Assembly: GCF_021462225.1 (NCBI RefSeq) | Contig: NC_061801.1 | Location: 10,164,125 to 10,228,124 of the forward strand | Source of the DNA: Girardinichthys multiradiatus | Lineage: Eukaryota > Chordata > Actinopteri > Cyprinodontiformes > Goodeidae | DNA: 64,000 nt | Reading direction: 5' to 3' | Part shown: positions 44,961 through 56,420 of the stretch, one piece after another | Layout: the number at the start of each line of letters is the position of its first letter | Position numbering within the stretch: the stretch's first letter is position 1 | The notes under the pieces: generated by a model | The model's input: the letters and a program-made list of their open reading frames with translations, nothing else | What the model was told of the DNA's origin: nothing | Databases searched by the model: none | Translations under genes and position numbers: made by a program

Positions 44961-47900
44961 AAAAGATTTGATATGTAATTAAAAATTATATATGGTAATG
45001 TAAAAAAAAAAACATGTTTTATTCACATTTACTATTCTAAAAGATATGACTTTCAGTATTTCTGGATTTAATTTATGAAAACAACCAGATCTGTGTTTAA
45101 TATTAAAAGGGGGACTCATTAAATAGTATACTTACTAGTTAGTTTCCTGAAACCTTGCTAGCTACTTTGTGTAACTTACCAGGTACTTTTCTTAAACTTT
45201 CATAAAACTTAGTCACTGGGATTTATGAGGTACTTTCTGAACAGGCTTAAAATGGTATTTTCTGGCACTTTTCCTTTTCAGGAATCACCTGGACTTATCT
45301 GGTACATTTAATGAAATAAAGAAACTGTTAACCTCCAGCAAATACCAGACATCTTGTAGACAGTAACCTGTAATTTTTGGGAAAGTAAGTGATATATTTC
45401 AGTGTTTACCAACTGGAACTCTCACTTCCATAAAGTATTGCTTTGTTAATGAATATGATGCCGATAATATACCTTTTCTGTTTGTGTATTTCTGGCTTTT
45501 TCTCAATCACTGTTTTGAAAAAGTCATATAAAGTTCAAAGCCATTCACACTCACGAAGACCTCTCCAAGAAATGAGTCACTGACACTGACTATCCTCTCC
45601 TGTTCCTCTAAGCTGGTGCTGCATGACTGTGACTGTGAGGTTGTTACAGGATGACAATAATATTGTTATAATAGGACTATTCCATGTTTCAAAATGGGGT
45701 CTGGTCTGTAAAAGTGGTCAAGCTGATTGTATTTAATATATGCACACATATTCACACTCCCTTGACTCTAACACATTCAAACACCACCATCATATTCTCT
45801 TTAATAGGGAGATGGCAGACAGGAAAATAAGTAGTGGATTGACAAATGCCCTCCTTTTGCAGTAATCTTTGGTTTGTTTTCCATAAAACAATGCTTGTAG
45901 AGTTTCTTCTTTAACTCTCTTCAGGTTTCTTTTAAAACACCTCATGATTCCCTTGGATAGTAAATCAAAAGTGAGAGGAAACAAGGAGCCAATATTTCAT
46001 AGTTCTGCTGTCTCTCTGTGCTGATTAATTTACCCTTAGGTGTGTAGCCCTCAAAAGCAAGTTTTGCTGAATATCGCCTAACTGTGAAATTGGTTTCATT
46101 CAGTTGTTGGCAGGTGATTCTGTTAATATGACATTTTACCACCATAGTGGTTAAACCTATTGAATTTTAAGAGGCAGACAGGTGTGATAAATGTGAGAAA
46201 ATACAAATATTTGAGAAAAAGGAAATGATGCTTGATGCAGAGCATTGCACAAATGTCTCCAATTAAAAGAATTAACCAAACTTTTTAATTGCTGTAAAAT
46301 GTTTGTACTCCATAATAAGTAAGTCGGCTTTGTTTTAAATTCATTAAAATGTATGCATTACAAACATAAGTAATTCAACCAATTTGACTACTTTTACTGA
46401 ATAATTGCCATCTCTTTTGGATATTCCAAACTAAAGGTAGCTGAAGATAATGCCTGATATTACAAGTTTCAAGCCAATCAGCTCAGTACTAAAGTTTGAC
46501 ACATTATTCATATGGCCCTGCTTCACCTCTTAAAAAAAGTAAAAGGTAAAATTGACAGCTAGGCTTATTCTATCTTTTTAAAATTCTGGATGCACAGAGA
46601 TCAGTTTCAAGCACCAATTCAAACCACCATTTTGTTGCCATTTTGTTCCTTCCTACATGGATTTTGTACCCATAAACTAATGTGTCTTTTGATAAATAAT
46701 ACGAGACACATAGAAAATTATTAAAATCTCACATATGATTTAATTTGAGTGTATTATTTTCTGAAAATTTGTTAAGACAATTTGTCTTACTTATGTTTCC
46801 TGTTTGGCCAGATCACTCTAACAAAATATAATGATTGTGACCTCATCACAACAAAATAACCCAAACCTCCTGCTGGTAGATGTTGTGGCTATTTTGCAGC
46901 CATAAGGAGAATGCTCAAAAAATACTTTATCTTGTCAATGTGAGAACAAAATGTCACTCTAGCAAATACCAATTGATGTATGGTTAGTAACCTACAAAAT
47001 GTCCCTCAGCAAATGGCTCCATTTTGTTCAGGAAAATGTTGCACAAAGATGGACCCAAACAGCAATGCTACAAAATGGTGGAACGGTTAAATGACCACAA
47101 TTTGTTGTGAACCGAAATACAAAAACATATTGATTGGGGATAAACAATCCATTATGTTAGTCAGCATGAAATTATTGGTGTTAGTTAAAAAGATCTTCCC
47201 AGTGACGCCTGCCTGATGTACATAGCACAAAAAATGCCTGTTTCTCAGTGTTTTTCAATGTTCCTATCTCCTAGATACACTGACTTAAGAGTTTCCCTGA
47301 GCCTTTCATGGATTCCCTCTTAGGTCTCTCAGCTGCACCTAAAATACCTTTCTCCCTGGATGCCTACTGCTGCTTTTACCGCTACTTGCCAGTCACCACG
47401 TACCGTAGCAAGCTACAGCTCAGTGAAAGGAGAAGCACAACCAACAAACTTCCACACTTATCAATATCAATCTGCTACAGCCTGCGCTGGTTCTCTAGCC
47501 TGTCCTCTGAGTCATTCCACCTGTTAACATAAGTATGATAAGTACAAAATAGCTATCCTTATTTATTCACTCATTGAAGCTCCAGTAATCCAGCTTCCCT
47601 TCTCTGCAGAATGTCTCTTGATTATCTAGAGTCAACCTCAATGTTTTCGTTAATCAATTCACTCTCAGTTGTTATAATAAACAAATTTGGATCTCATTGA
47701 TTCTCAGAGTGCTTTCTGCGCTTGAATCAGAAACAAGTCTGCTCTAACAGAGCACGACATTTTCCTGGGCAGAGATGATTCTGGTTTACAAGGTCCATTA
47801 CATATCAGCAAACAAGTGTCTATATCAAAATTGCTATGCTTTTGCATAAAATAAATAATAAGTTGCAAATTCCCTCACCTCCAACATCAGTTCCTCCCTC

Positions 47901-48438
47901 CATCAGGCTTTGACCCTGAGGTTTCATGATGGCTCATCACCAACTCCCCAGTCAGTTGGTGAAGAGGTGGGATGCTGTGGGACTTTCTGCGATTTGGTGT
48001 TGTTTTTCTGGTGATACATCCAAACTATTACATATCATCAGAATCCTCTGTGACAAAGCAGTCAGATCTACTGAAGTCATGTTCTTTGAACAAAGAGGTT
48101 TTGGGGATTGCTATGTGAATGCGAAGTATTCTGGTTTGACCTTACTTTGGTTATGATGGTTAATCCTGCAGATTAAATTACCAGGTTTGCACTGCAAGTT
48201 GAGGTCTGAACCAAGAAGAGCTCAGAGGATTTGGGGAAATCTCCTATAAGAGGAGGTTTGGAGTAACTTCCAGGTTGGTTGTTCTAGCTAACAAAAAGAC
48301 CAAAAGGTAAATACAGGAAATCTCCTGAAGCAAAACAGCAAAGTAAGATTACCAAAGCCAAGCTCTACAAACTGGCAGTGCTGAAGAGTCCTGCTGATCT
48401 TTTTAAGCTGGGGTTTGATGAGCTGACTGGAAGCAGGT
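44961..48438. other. No gene recognised
   Basis: About 3.5 kb of AT-rich DNA. The part at 47300-47765 is of higher complexity and ends 'ataataaacaaatttgg...gagcacgaca', which would fit an old LTR end, but no start or TSD is seen. The small frames at 45790-46145, 47308 and 47926 carry no motif. Confidence 0.4.
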
Positions 48439-48732
48439 TGTTAGGTATTATTTAGTCAACTCAGAGGTAAGAACGATACAGTCAGAGTTACTTGCAGCAA
48501 GGGTAGCCCACTTTGCAGTGAAACTACAAAGTTTTTGACACCCTATCTCTTTATTTATATGCACAGTTCAACAGACAGTTCAGACAGGGTGTGTGTGTGT
48601 GAGACGGAAAGGAGGCTGGTTCTCACAAAGATAACAATGATCTCACACACACAGGGAGGAAGGCATAGTGCAGGTGCCTTGCAACACAAAGTTTTTACAT
48701 GAGTGATTACAAGTTTTTGCACCCATCCAACA
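48439..48732 (-). repeat. 3' LTR of the provirus
   Basis: 294 bp with TG...CA ends. On the minus strand CATATAAATAAAG (about 48550-48562) combines a TATA-like motif and the AATAAA poly(A) signal. Short open frames over this LTR are not genes. Confidence 0.97.
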
Positions 48733-48744
48733 GTCCCTCCTTTT
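48733..48744 (-). promoter_or_regulatory. Polypurine tract
   Basis: On the minus strand AAAAGGAGGGAC directly precedes the 3' LTR. This is the position and composition of the primer for plus-strand DNA synthesis in retroviruses. Confidence 0.75.
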
Positions 48745-48894
48745 ATCACAAGTAAAAACATTTAATATAAAAACGAGTAAGAAAAATACTTTGTATGAGC
48801 GAAAACCCACGGACGGTAAACAGATTATATTTTGTGGGAAATACTCATACGGCCCCGCCGCCCATGGCGACCATTAAAAGTTAAATGTTGATTA

Positions 48895-49010
48895 ATACTT
48901 GAAATCATAAAAATAAAAGAAGGATACTTGAAATCATAAAAATAAAAGAATGATACTTGAAATCATAAAAATAAAAGAATAATACTTGAAATCATAAAAA
49001 TAAAAGAATT
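48895..49010. repeat. 29-bp x 4 minisatellite
   Basis: Four head-to-tail units starting ATACTTGAAATCATAAAAAT, each 29 bp and differing only in the last two bases (GG, TG, TA, TT). It lies in the 3' part of the provirus where env would be expected. Confidence 0.97.
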
Positions 49011-49200
49011 AAAAAATCTGCCCTGTTTATGTCATCATTGTACTTTTTCTCATTTCACTTAAGCAACAACTTCTTCCGATTTTCTGCTGTAAGGTCATTT
49101 TATGAAATACAATGTATGAGTACACTCAGGCTTTTGATGTGATTTATTTACAACATGTCATCATAATCGTCCCCTTCATTTTCGTGCATTTCTACCTAGT

Positions 49201-49419
49201 TCAGTGTTGCATATGCCACCATGAACAATACCAGAAATTCTGTAGGAATGGATGTGCGTCATGTTCTTCCGTCAGTGTTCTGAGATGGGTCCCGTCTGAT
49301 GTCCATCTCTTCTGGTTCGGTATCACCTCCTGTGAATCCTGCTTTAGATAGAGAAAGAGTCCTGCTACCAGAATTAAGCTCAGGCTTATCAGTCCTGTCC
49401 ACATGTTACAGAGAGCCAT
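49201..49419 (-). pseudogene. Possible env leader remnant
   Basis: A 72-codon minus frame placed after integrase. Residues 8-25 (WTGLISLSLILVAGLFLY) form a good hydrophobic segment like a signal peptide or anchor, followed by a polar region. Position and hydrophobicity suggest the start of an envelope protein. No surface or transmembrane subunit follows. It could instead be a chance frame. Confidence 0.35.
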
Positions 49420-49515
49420 TTTATAATTGGGCGCAGATCAGCTGTTTTCTTCACCGGTTTGAGACGCTGGGCCATAGGGGTCCTCCAACTCCTTTGAACC
49501 CGGACTTCCTTCTGC

Positions 49516-50531
49516 TTACCCCGTCGATTGGTTTGGCTCCTGTAATGGCAAAACTGGCTTACAGTGGCTTTTATGGATCCAGGAAGGCCTCTCTGCTATT
49601 TTCAGAGCTGTGGGCGTTGTCAGGAGTATTTGAAACAGCCCTTTCCACCGAGGAGTGCTCCAATCCTTCCGGTGGAGTGTCTTAATCAGGACCAGGTCTC
49701 CAGGCCTCATTCTGTGGGATAGGAGCAGAGATTATCGGCAGACCACTGGACATTTGTTCTTCTTTTGTCTGCAACATTTTATTCATCCACTCAGCTAATT
49801 AAGTTTCCTGTTGTGCTTTCTCTATTTCATTCATGTCAGAGGGCAGAGAAAACGGTCTGCCATGTACTATTTCTTTGAGAATACAAATTCACATCAGCAA
49901 CTTGGTGCCACGTGATCTCAGGCTCAGAACACAGTGGGTGGAGTTATACAATGATGTACAGTAGGTGGCAAATGGAGTAAGACCAGTTTGATTTGGAGTT
50001 ATTCTCATCCATAATTAACCAGGGATAGGCATTCGGGCCATGGCCTCCCTGTTTCTTCCATTGTTTTCCTTAATCTTTAACTGAAACCCTAATGCATTAG
50101 AACTTAGTTCTATTAATTTATTTACAAAATGAGTTCCATTATCTGACCTTATAATCTGTGGGATACCATATGTGGGGAAAAAATGTGTCACTAGGTTCAT
50201 CTATTACAACTAGGCAATATTTCTTCCCCCGTGTTTGCAACAAATTATGCATGATCTGCAAAAATTCTTTGAATAGCAGAAAAATTTATAGTGTAGCATT
50301 AATGCTTTACCAGATGTGACATATTCCCCCCTTGACACGTGGGTCTTCCCAATGTGTCACTGTAGCCGCTGTGTTGTATAAATATTTTGGGAGGATTGGT
50401 TTATCTTCTATCTGATAGATGTCATCTTTTTTCTGTGCTCCACTCTTTAGCCAGGCCTTTATTTCTGTCTTGGGTGCTGACTGTTGGGCGTCTTTCAGCA
50501 CGTCTGTGTCTATAAATAGCAGATCTGACAT
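49516..50531 (-). pseudogene. Retroviral integrase relic
   Basis: Three separate pieces on the minus strand. 50531-50307 reads IYQIEDKPILPKYLYNTAA, a region at the N-terminal (zinc-binding) side of integrase, with the zinc motif damaged. 50200-50015 keeps part of the catalytic core, FFPTYGIPQIIRSDNGTHFV, including the second catalytic Asp. 49710-49516 holds the C-terminal domain, [20 protein letters not shown] and [19 protein letters not shown]. Frameshifts and deletions separate the pieces and the core is incomplete, so no integration activity can remain. Confidence 0.82.
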
Positions 50532-50584
50532 TTTCTCTTATAGGTTAATAGGTTGAAATGAGTTAGTTCTGTCCCTGATGATGT

Positions 50585-51412
50585 TTAAAAACCTCTATTT
50601 TGCCAAATCTTAGCATGGTGATGTACTGATCCGAAAACGTATCGGCTGTCTGTGTATATAGTAAGTATTTGTCCCTCATGTAATTCACATGCTCTTACTA
50701 CAGCATATAATTCTGCTGTTTGGGCTGAGCATGTATTGGGTAGAGATTTAGCTTCTATTATCCTATCGATGGTTGTTATTGCATAACCAACTCTATTCTT
50801 TCCATATTCATCTTTAGATGATGAGCCATCTACAAACACAACACATGAATCTGGTATAAGGGTTTGAGAAATGTCTCTTCTGGGTTTTGTGTCTTCTTCA
50901 ACTTTTGCTTTATAAGAATGTGGTTTTCCATCTTCTGCAGTAGGTATTAGAGTACTTGGATTTAAAGGGCACATCTTTTTAGAGTTATGTTTGGCTGTGA
51001 TAATAATAGCGATGTCAGTGTGATATGCCTTGCATGTAGCGTCAGGTGCTTCTCTTAATATTCCTGACTTCAACATATCTTGTATTACTGGCTTAGTACC
51101 TTCTTCAGCTTCTGGCTTTAAGGGGTATTGACGGACTGATTGCCTTTTTTCAGATATTAGTTTAACCTTGTATGGTGGGAACCCCTTTATAAGCCCTACA
51201 TCAGTTGATGATTGGGACCATAGTTCAGGTGGGACAGCAGCTAGGGCAGGGTGCATGTTGCTCTCTTTGCTCTCAGCTAAGCCCTGTATTTGTCCCTCTG
51301 CCTCATCAAAATGTGTCCTTGGATGGACTTTGACTATCCACCCCAGAATGAGCTTCCAGATTCCTGTATTAGGATCTACCTTTGACAGTGTCAGTGCTGT
51401 TCCTGCAGAGGT
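50585..51412 (-). pseudogene. RT N-terminus fused to RNase H, RT core deleted
   Basis: One open frame from 51412 to 50585 (the internal ATG at 51256 is unlikely to be the real start). It begins in the protease/RT linker (GTALTLSKVDPNTG) and enters RT with LWSQSSTDVGLIKGFPPYKV and QDMLKSGILREAPDATC. It then jumps in frame to the connection region (LNPSTLIPTAEDGKPHS) and RNase H. RNase H keeps D in FVDGSSS, E in TAELYAV and D in YTDSRYV but ends before the last catalytic residue. The palm with the YxDD catalytic box is absent. Because the deletion keeps the frame, the protein would be an RT-less fusion. Confidence 0.9.
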
Positions 51413-51416
51413 TTAA

Positions 51417-53726
51417 AGCCTCTGTTTTTCCAAATTCTTATTATTCTTTTTTATCATATTTTATAAAGTAAGTCCTTATTACATTTAAAAATGAGATCAA
51501 TATTTTTGGTAGTTGCTATTATTATAAATAATGTTTGGTTTAGTTCTTATTAAAAATAAAAAATAAAAACTCACTCACTGATGAACACAAAAAATGAAGG
51601 GCATATTATATCTTATAATCTTAGTTTATCTTACCCAGTTTTATAGATACAACATACAGTTTCAGTCAGCTTTGTATTTAGTTCAAGTAACTAAAGTTTG
51701 TTTCAATTAACTCAAGTTTTCTCTATTTCAGTCCAGTCCAGTTCTGTTAAGGTTAATTTAATCTTATGTTAAGTTTGAGTCTAATTCAATCATTTTGAAC
51801 CTGACTGGAAAAAGTCTAAACGTCTGTTAAAATCTTTTTGTTTTACCATAGAGAACTGACCTAATATTATTATGGTAATGTTGAGGACTCTAATTTTTAC
51901 ATAACATGAAACAGACATTTATTTCACAAAAACAGAAAGTCAAACACAGACATTTGGCCACATGAAAGTTTAAATACCCTGTTTGTAAAAGAATTGTGAA
52001 AAATTGAAGACGGGTCTATGAGCTTTCTTATGGTTATCAGTATTTTCAATACAGGTAGAACTTTTGCCATCTTTATATGATTTTTCGAAAAAGATTCTGG
52101 AAACCTTATTAAGATATAAATTTGGCAAAGATCATCAGAACATCAGACCTTTATTAGCGCTTTTAATGTCCCTCAAAGATGCATTACAATGAAATCAGTC
52201 ATTCCCATTCACACACTACTTACTTATTTCTCTGTCAGAGTCATTTTATTTGCAAAAATTTGAGCATAATTTGACTTCTATTATTCTTAAAATGCACATT
52301 GTTTCCTCATAACCCCTTTTGTTTCCACAAGGTCTGTTTTGAACGCTTCAATTCTTTTTTTTATTCACCAAGAATCAATAAGGTGGTCTTAGTGGGTCCA
52401 CCTTAAAGGTGTTATCTGTTGGGTGTCATGTTATCATTGTCAGGTCAGTGAGGTTCATAAGTCAGTCAGAACCTTGGTCATTTGGTCTGTGCACATAATG
52501 TTTCATAGATCCAGCCTATGATTAGTCAGCAAAACTTCCACCTATAGGAGAAAAATTGATTGTTAATGAATGAGCTGCATTTCCTAGGAACACTGTCTTC
52601 CTCCTGGATGAGCATCACCTGTTGAAAAACTTTCATCATTGTTTGTTTCACATATTCACTCAGATCTTTATATTATATCAGTAGGTGAAGTTGTTAGTAT
52701 CTCATGTAGACTGACATATACTGTTGCATTTGGAGAGGATCTCAGATTAAATAAACATAGATAGAGCTTCAATCCAGGTTCATTTTGTGTCTGCAGACTT
52801 TAGCCAATTTTTCTTTTCTTTTTTTTTTTATACATAAAGAGCAAGATTCAAAACATTTTCAAAAGGCAGATTGTGGCAGAATGTAGACAAAACTGCTTAT
52901 TGATTGACAAAATAACATTCAAGCACACAATCACCATATTAAAAGGCTCTACTTCTAGAGAATCACTAAACGTCTGAGGTCCGGTTTTGGCCCGCGGACC
53001 TTGAGTTTGACACATGCAGGGTAGAGTTACAATTTTTTTTTTTTTTTCAGACCTTTCAGCAGAGACAGGCTTCTAGCTGTTTGCAGAAGTTTTATCTTTG
53101 TTTTCAGGCAGCTGCATCTCTTTGTCAAGTTCATTTCACAGAGCTGAAATTTAACTTCTCTCAAAGAGGAAAAATCAAGAATGCACACAATCTGAGCCAA
53201 ATATGGAATTATTTCCCTCTAAAATGAATCTTTTGCATTTTATCATGATATTGTTGGTAGTATAACACCATAGAATGATTTTTAAAGCACCTGTTTCTCA
53301 CTAATGCTTGCCTACAAAATCTTTTACTCTCAGATTACTTTAACAACATTCTGTTCTCTCTTCTCTAGTCATTGTTCACTGGGTTGTCCAGTTGGACAGT
53401 TTCCATGTTGTCCACATTGTCACCTCCTATTTTAACTTCTTTTACCACGTCCTCTAAAACCATCTCTTAGTCTTTATAATTTGGGGCTACCTTGGTATTC
53501 TAAACTGGGATGGGTGGCAGTCCGCCCCCCTTTATTTGTTTTCAGTTAAGCTGAAAGTTTTTTTTCTGTGCTTTTCTTAAGGCATCAGTATTATGGCTAT
53601 GTCAGTTAAAGGCTGCTCTTATTGTTTTTTTTTAAATTCATCTTTTTGTTTTAATCTGTTTATCAACTGTGTGCACTCAGGGACTGAAAAGTCCTCTTTG
53701 AAATTATAATCTGGCAAGGCTTTTTA
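51417..53726. other. Noncoding interior of the provirus; hAT-like end at 52960-53026
   Basis: About 2.3 kb of AT-rich sequence replaces most of gag and protease. No retroviral motif is legible. At 52977-53026 'ggcccgcggaccttgagttt' followed by GACACATGCAGG reads, on the minus strand, like the terminal repeat of a vertebrate hAT element ending in CAG. The other end of such an element is not evident. Confidence 0.45.
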
Positions 53727-54094
53727 TTGTCTCTTGAATCTTTTGAATGCATAATCTCCAGTTTAAGATCCCCGTGTAGTTTTAGGATTTCAGTGATAAT
53801 TAAGTTACCTGAAAATCCGTATTTTTATGCCATCGTGTACATATTTCTGTTAAATCAGAGATTTTTCTCTGTTCTTTCCACATTGTTCTTTGTTATTTTT
53901 CTCTTTTTAGTTTTCATTATTTCTAATTTTAGATCCCCTTGTAATTTTAAGACATCCTTTGTATCTAATTTGCCCAAAAACCCATGTTTTTTTATTTTTT
54001 ATCTATGACAGATCATACCTGCTCCTTTTACATAGTTCTCCATAAACTTTACCTCCCCTTCTAAGTCAATTAGTTTACTTTGTTTCTTCCCCAT
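53727..54094 (-). pseudogene. Gag remnant with myristoylation-type start
   Basis: On the minus strand an ATG at 54094-54092 begins MGKKQSKLIDLEGEV, with the Gly2 and Ser6 of an N-myristoylated matrix protein. It stops at TAA 54001-53999 after 31 codons. Downstream, two similar segments follow in broken frames: GFLGKLDTKDVLKLQGDLKL at about 53985-53925 and GFSGNLIITEILKLHGDLKL at about 53820-53760, an old internal duplication. Nothing resembling capsid or nucleocapsid is left. Confidence 0.55.
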
Positions 54095-54560
54095 TATGTT
54101 TTATGTTAGTTTAATTGTAGTATAAATGTCCCAGATAAAAGGTCACTGGCATGAGACTTTAAGGAGAGGACATTAACACGGCCTTCTACTGCGACTAATT
54201 CGCAGCGGTGTTAATTTTCTGGAATGAAATCCGACCTTAATTTCCAAAATGCTTAGTCATCCATACACACACAACACAGTCACACAGTTAGTTTCAGGTA
54301 CCTTGCAGTTTTTCTAAGTTAACTTGGTGTTATTTTATGAGCTCAATTTACTCCGTTCTTTTTACTTTTATAGCGCTTACTCTATTCCCTCGCAGGGGAA
54401 TAATCCTCAGTCGTTTTCTTTAATCCCCTTCACAGCGGGATTGTACCAAATTTGTCACTATTCCTTTCACGGTGGAATAAAACCATTCGAATGCAGCGTC
54501 CTTACCGGCGACGCACTACCGACTGTTAAGTACTTTTCCTATGAACTGTATTTTAAAACT

Positions 54561-54568
54561 GTCTCACC
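54561..54568 (-). promoter_or_regulatory. Possible leader splice donor
   Basis: On the minus strand CTCCGAG|GTGAGAC lies about 240 bases inside the 5' LTR boundary, a usual place for the retroviral major splice donor. Based on consensus only. Confidence 0.35.
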
Positions 54569-54786
54569 TCGGAGTTGACTTCTTGGTGACTCTCTGGACC
54601 CTGTGAGAGTCACCCCGCGCCGAGGAAGGCAATAACCCACTGGCCAGGTGTGAATTCACACACACCGGGACTTTCAGCCACTCCGGCTAATGGAGGCTGT
54701 GCAGCGGTGCTTCGCTCGACGTCAGGCTTCCCCCACAGATCCCAGAGTCACTGTTAAAGCAAAGAGAAATAAGGTTATTGAATTAA

Positions 54787-54804
54787 TCCGGCTACGAAGG
54801 ACCA
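54787..54804 (-). promoter_or_regulatory. Primer binding site, tRNA-Tyr-like
   Basis: On the minus strand TGGTCCTTCGTAGCCGGA begins five bases after the 5' LTR. It starts with the required TGG. From knowledge of tRNA 3' ends the best fit is tRNA-Tyr, with one inserted T. Another tRNA could fit better in this species. Confidence 0.6.
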
Positions 54805-54809
54805 ATAAA

Positions 54810-55103
54810 TGTTAGGTATTATTTAGTCAACTCAGAGGTAAGAACGATACAGTCAGAGTTACTTGCAGCAAGGGTAGCCCACTTTGCAGTGAAACTACAA
54901 AGTTTTTGACACCCTATCTCTTTATTTATATGCACAGTTCAACAGACAGTTCAGACAGGGTGTGTGTGTGTGAGACGGAAAGGAGGCTGGTTCTCACAAA
55001 GATAACAATGATCTCACACACACAGGGAGGAAGGCATAGTGCAGGTGCCTTGCAACACAAAGTTTTTACATGAGTGATTACAAGTTTTTGCACCCATCCA
55101 ACA
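54810..55103 (-). repeat. 5' LTR of the provirus
   Basis: 294 bp, no difference found from the LTR at 48439-48732. It contains the promoter and poly(A) region for minus-strand transcription. The frame at 54926-55177 across it is a shadow. Confidence 0.97.
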
Positions 55104-56029
55104 CAGGTGAAAGTGCAATACAGAAGGAGTACCCTGTCCAAGAGAGGAGCAGAAGACAGCACTGGAAAAGTGCACAACTATCCGTGGATGAAAGCTGATT
55201 TTAATGGTATACAGCTAACATTAGTTTAATTAATGAGATACTTTAAAACCATACAGAAAAGTGAGGAGTCATTACTAGAGTATGGTCAATGCAAAAAGAA
55301 GATATAAAGAACGAAACCTGATCACATTACTCATAGTGACGTAATTTTAATCGCCGTAGAAAACCTAAGGAATGATTAAACTTCTCTCACCTTTACTTGT
55401 TTCCCTTCCTCCTACTTCTGCTGTCTCTTCCGCCAACCTCTGGTTGACAAAGCGGAGAAAAGCAATTAGCATCACTGTCACTATCCATCTATTATCCACC
55501 ATGCTAATAGAAGATGACAAATTATAGCATGCAATATGGGATGCCGTGCCCACCTTCTATGTGTGTAAGAGAGGATGGGGCAGAGTTGTTTCTGACTATA
55601 ATTCAGATACTGTTCCCTAAAAAGTGGGCCTGTGCAATTTGTGTGACTGTTGTTAAAGATAAACAACATCACCTGACATACAGTGCCATCAGCGTTCTTC
55701 AACCTAGACATAAAGCTGAATGAGAAGAAATGTCATAAATGACGTGTGGAGTGACGCTACTGTGACATCTCTGTGAGGTTACAGTATACCCTAAGTTGCT
55801 GTGCCATATTAATCCACTTGAGACACATCAAAAATGTAACAGCACTTAGACCAATTCTGAATCACATATTAAGAGGATTTTTATGCTTTTTCTATAACTA
55901 TGTTTAAGCTGAAAGTGATGGTAGCATGTCGAGTAAGATAAACCTACTGACTGTGAAGACCCTCAGTTAAAAGTGAACCCAATTATAAGTGTTTTTTCTG
56001 AAATGCAGAGAGAGAAATGAAAACTTGAC
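55104..56029. other. No gene recognised
   Basis: Flanking DNA of the provirus. The frame at 55481-55723 has no domain I can identify. Confidence 0.45.
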
Positions 56030-56192
56030 ATAGCTGCCATCCACACAGATGCACAGTGGCATCCTATCACAGTACCATGCTGGAATTCAATGAGCTCCTG
56101 ATAGCAATGCATAGGTGCTGGATTTATACACCAGTAGAAGTGATTAGACAACAGTTCAATTATTTGGGTGGGTGAGTGAATACTCACCAGAA
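56030..56192 (-). pseudogene. Tc1/mariner fragment (start of transposase)
   Basis: The minus frame reads CYQELIEFQHGTVIGCH, the N-terminus of the same family as the relic at 27190. The terminal side continues through 'ttatttgggtgggtgagtga' to 56192. Only the first 50 or so codons and the adjacent end survive. Confidence 0.65.
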
Positions 56193-56321
56193 TCAGTATC
56201 TCCCAGAAAGCCCTCCTGCTCTGACTCCCTATGTACCAATTGGACTGAACTTGCGATTGACTGTTAATATGAATAAAAACATGTCCATACATCATTTATG
56301 TAAACTCCAGAAACCCCACTT

Positions 56322-56420
56322 TTTCAGAATCATAATCAGAATCAGCTTTATTGCCAAGTTCATACATACAACAAACAAGGAATTTGACTCCGGTACACTT
56401 TGCTCTCTGGGTTTTTTTCT
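56322..56420. repeat. Dispersed repeat ('cagaatcagctttattgcc' type)
   Basis: 'atcagaatcagctttattgc' and 'acaaggaatttgactccggt' are wording of a common fish dispersed repeat, possibly a LINE 3' end. Class not certain. The rest up to 56735 shows nothing recognised. Confidence 0.4.

Larger units (their letters stand above)
48439..55103 (-). mobile_element. Endogenous retrovirus-like provirus, internally defective
   Basis: A 6,665-bp LTR element on the minus strand. Two 294-bp LTRs are identical in my base-by-base reading and flanked by the perfect 5-bp duplication CAGGT (48434-48438 and 55104-55108). Minus-strand order is: 5' LTR, priming site, leader with donor-like site, truncated gag, unrelated AT-rich DNA, RT/RNase H, integrase pieces, a possible env leader, a polypurine tract, 3' LTR. 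Protein motifs are gamma/epsilon-retrovirus-like. Gag stops early, the RT catalytic core is deleted, integrase is broken and env is essentially absent, so it cannot move on its own. Confidence 0.93.

Noticed and set aside
47308..47765. Possible old LTR ending in ACGACA
   Set aside because: No TG start, no duplication and no related copy in the window, so not listed as an element.
48555..48761. Small frame, duplicated at 54926-55177
   Set aside because: Both lie in the identical LTRs of the provirus and cross TATA and poly(A) signals.
48895..49010. Regular repeats considered as a CRISPR-like array
   Set aside because: The units are directly adjacent without spacers and the context is a provirus in animal DNA. 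It is a minisatellite.
54787..54804. Considered as part of a tRNA gene
   Set aside because: Only the 3'-end complement is present, immediately beside an LTR. There is no cloverleaf or internal promoter boxes, so a primer binding site is the better reading.
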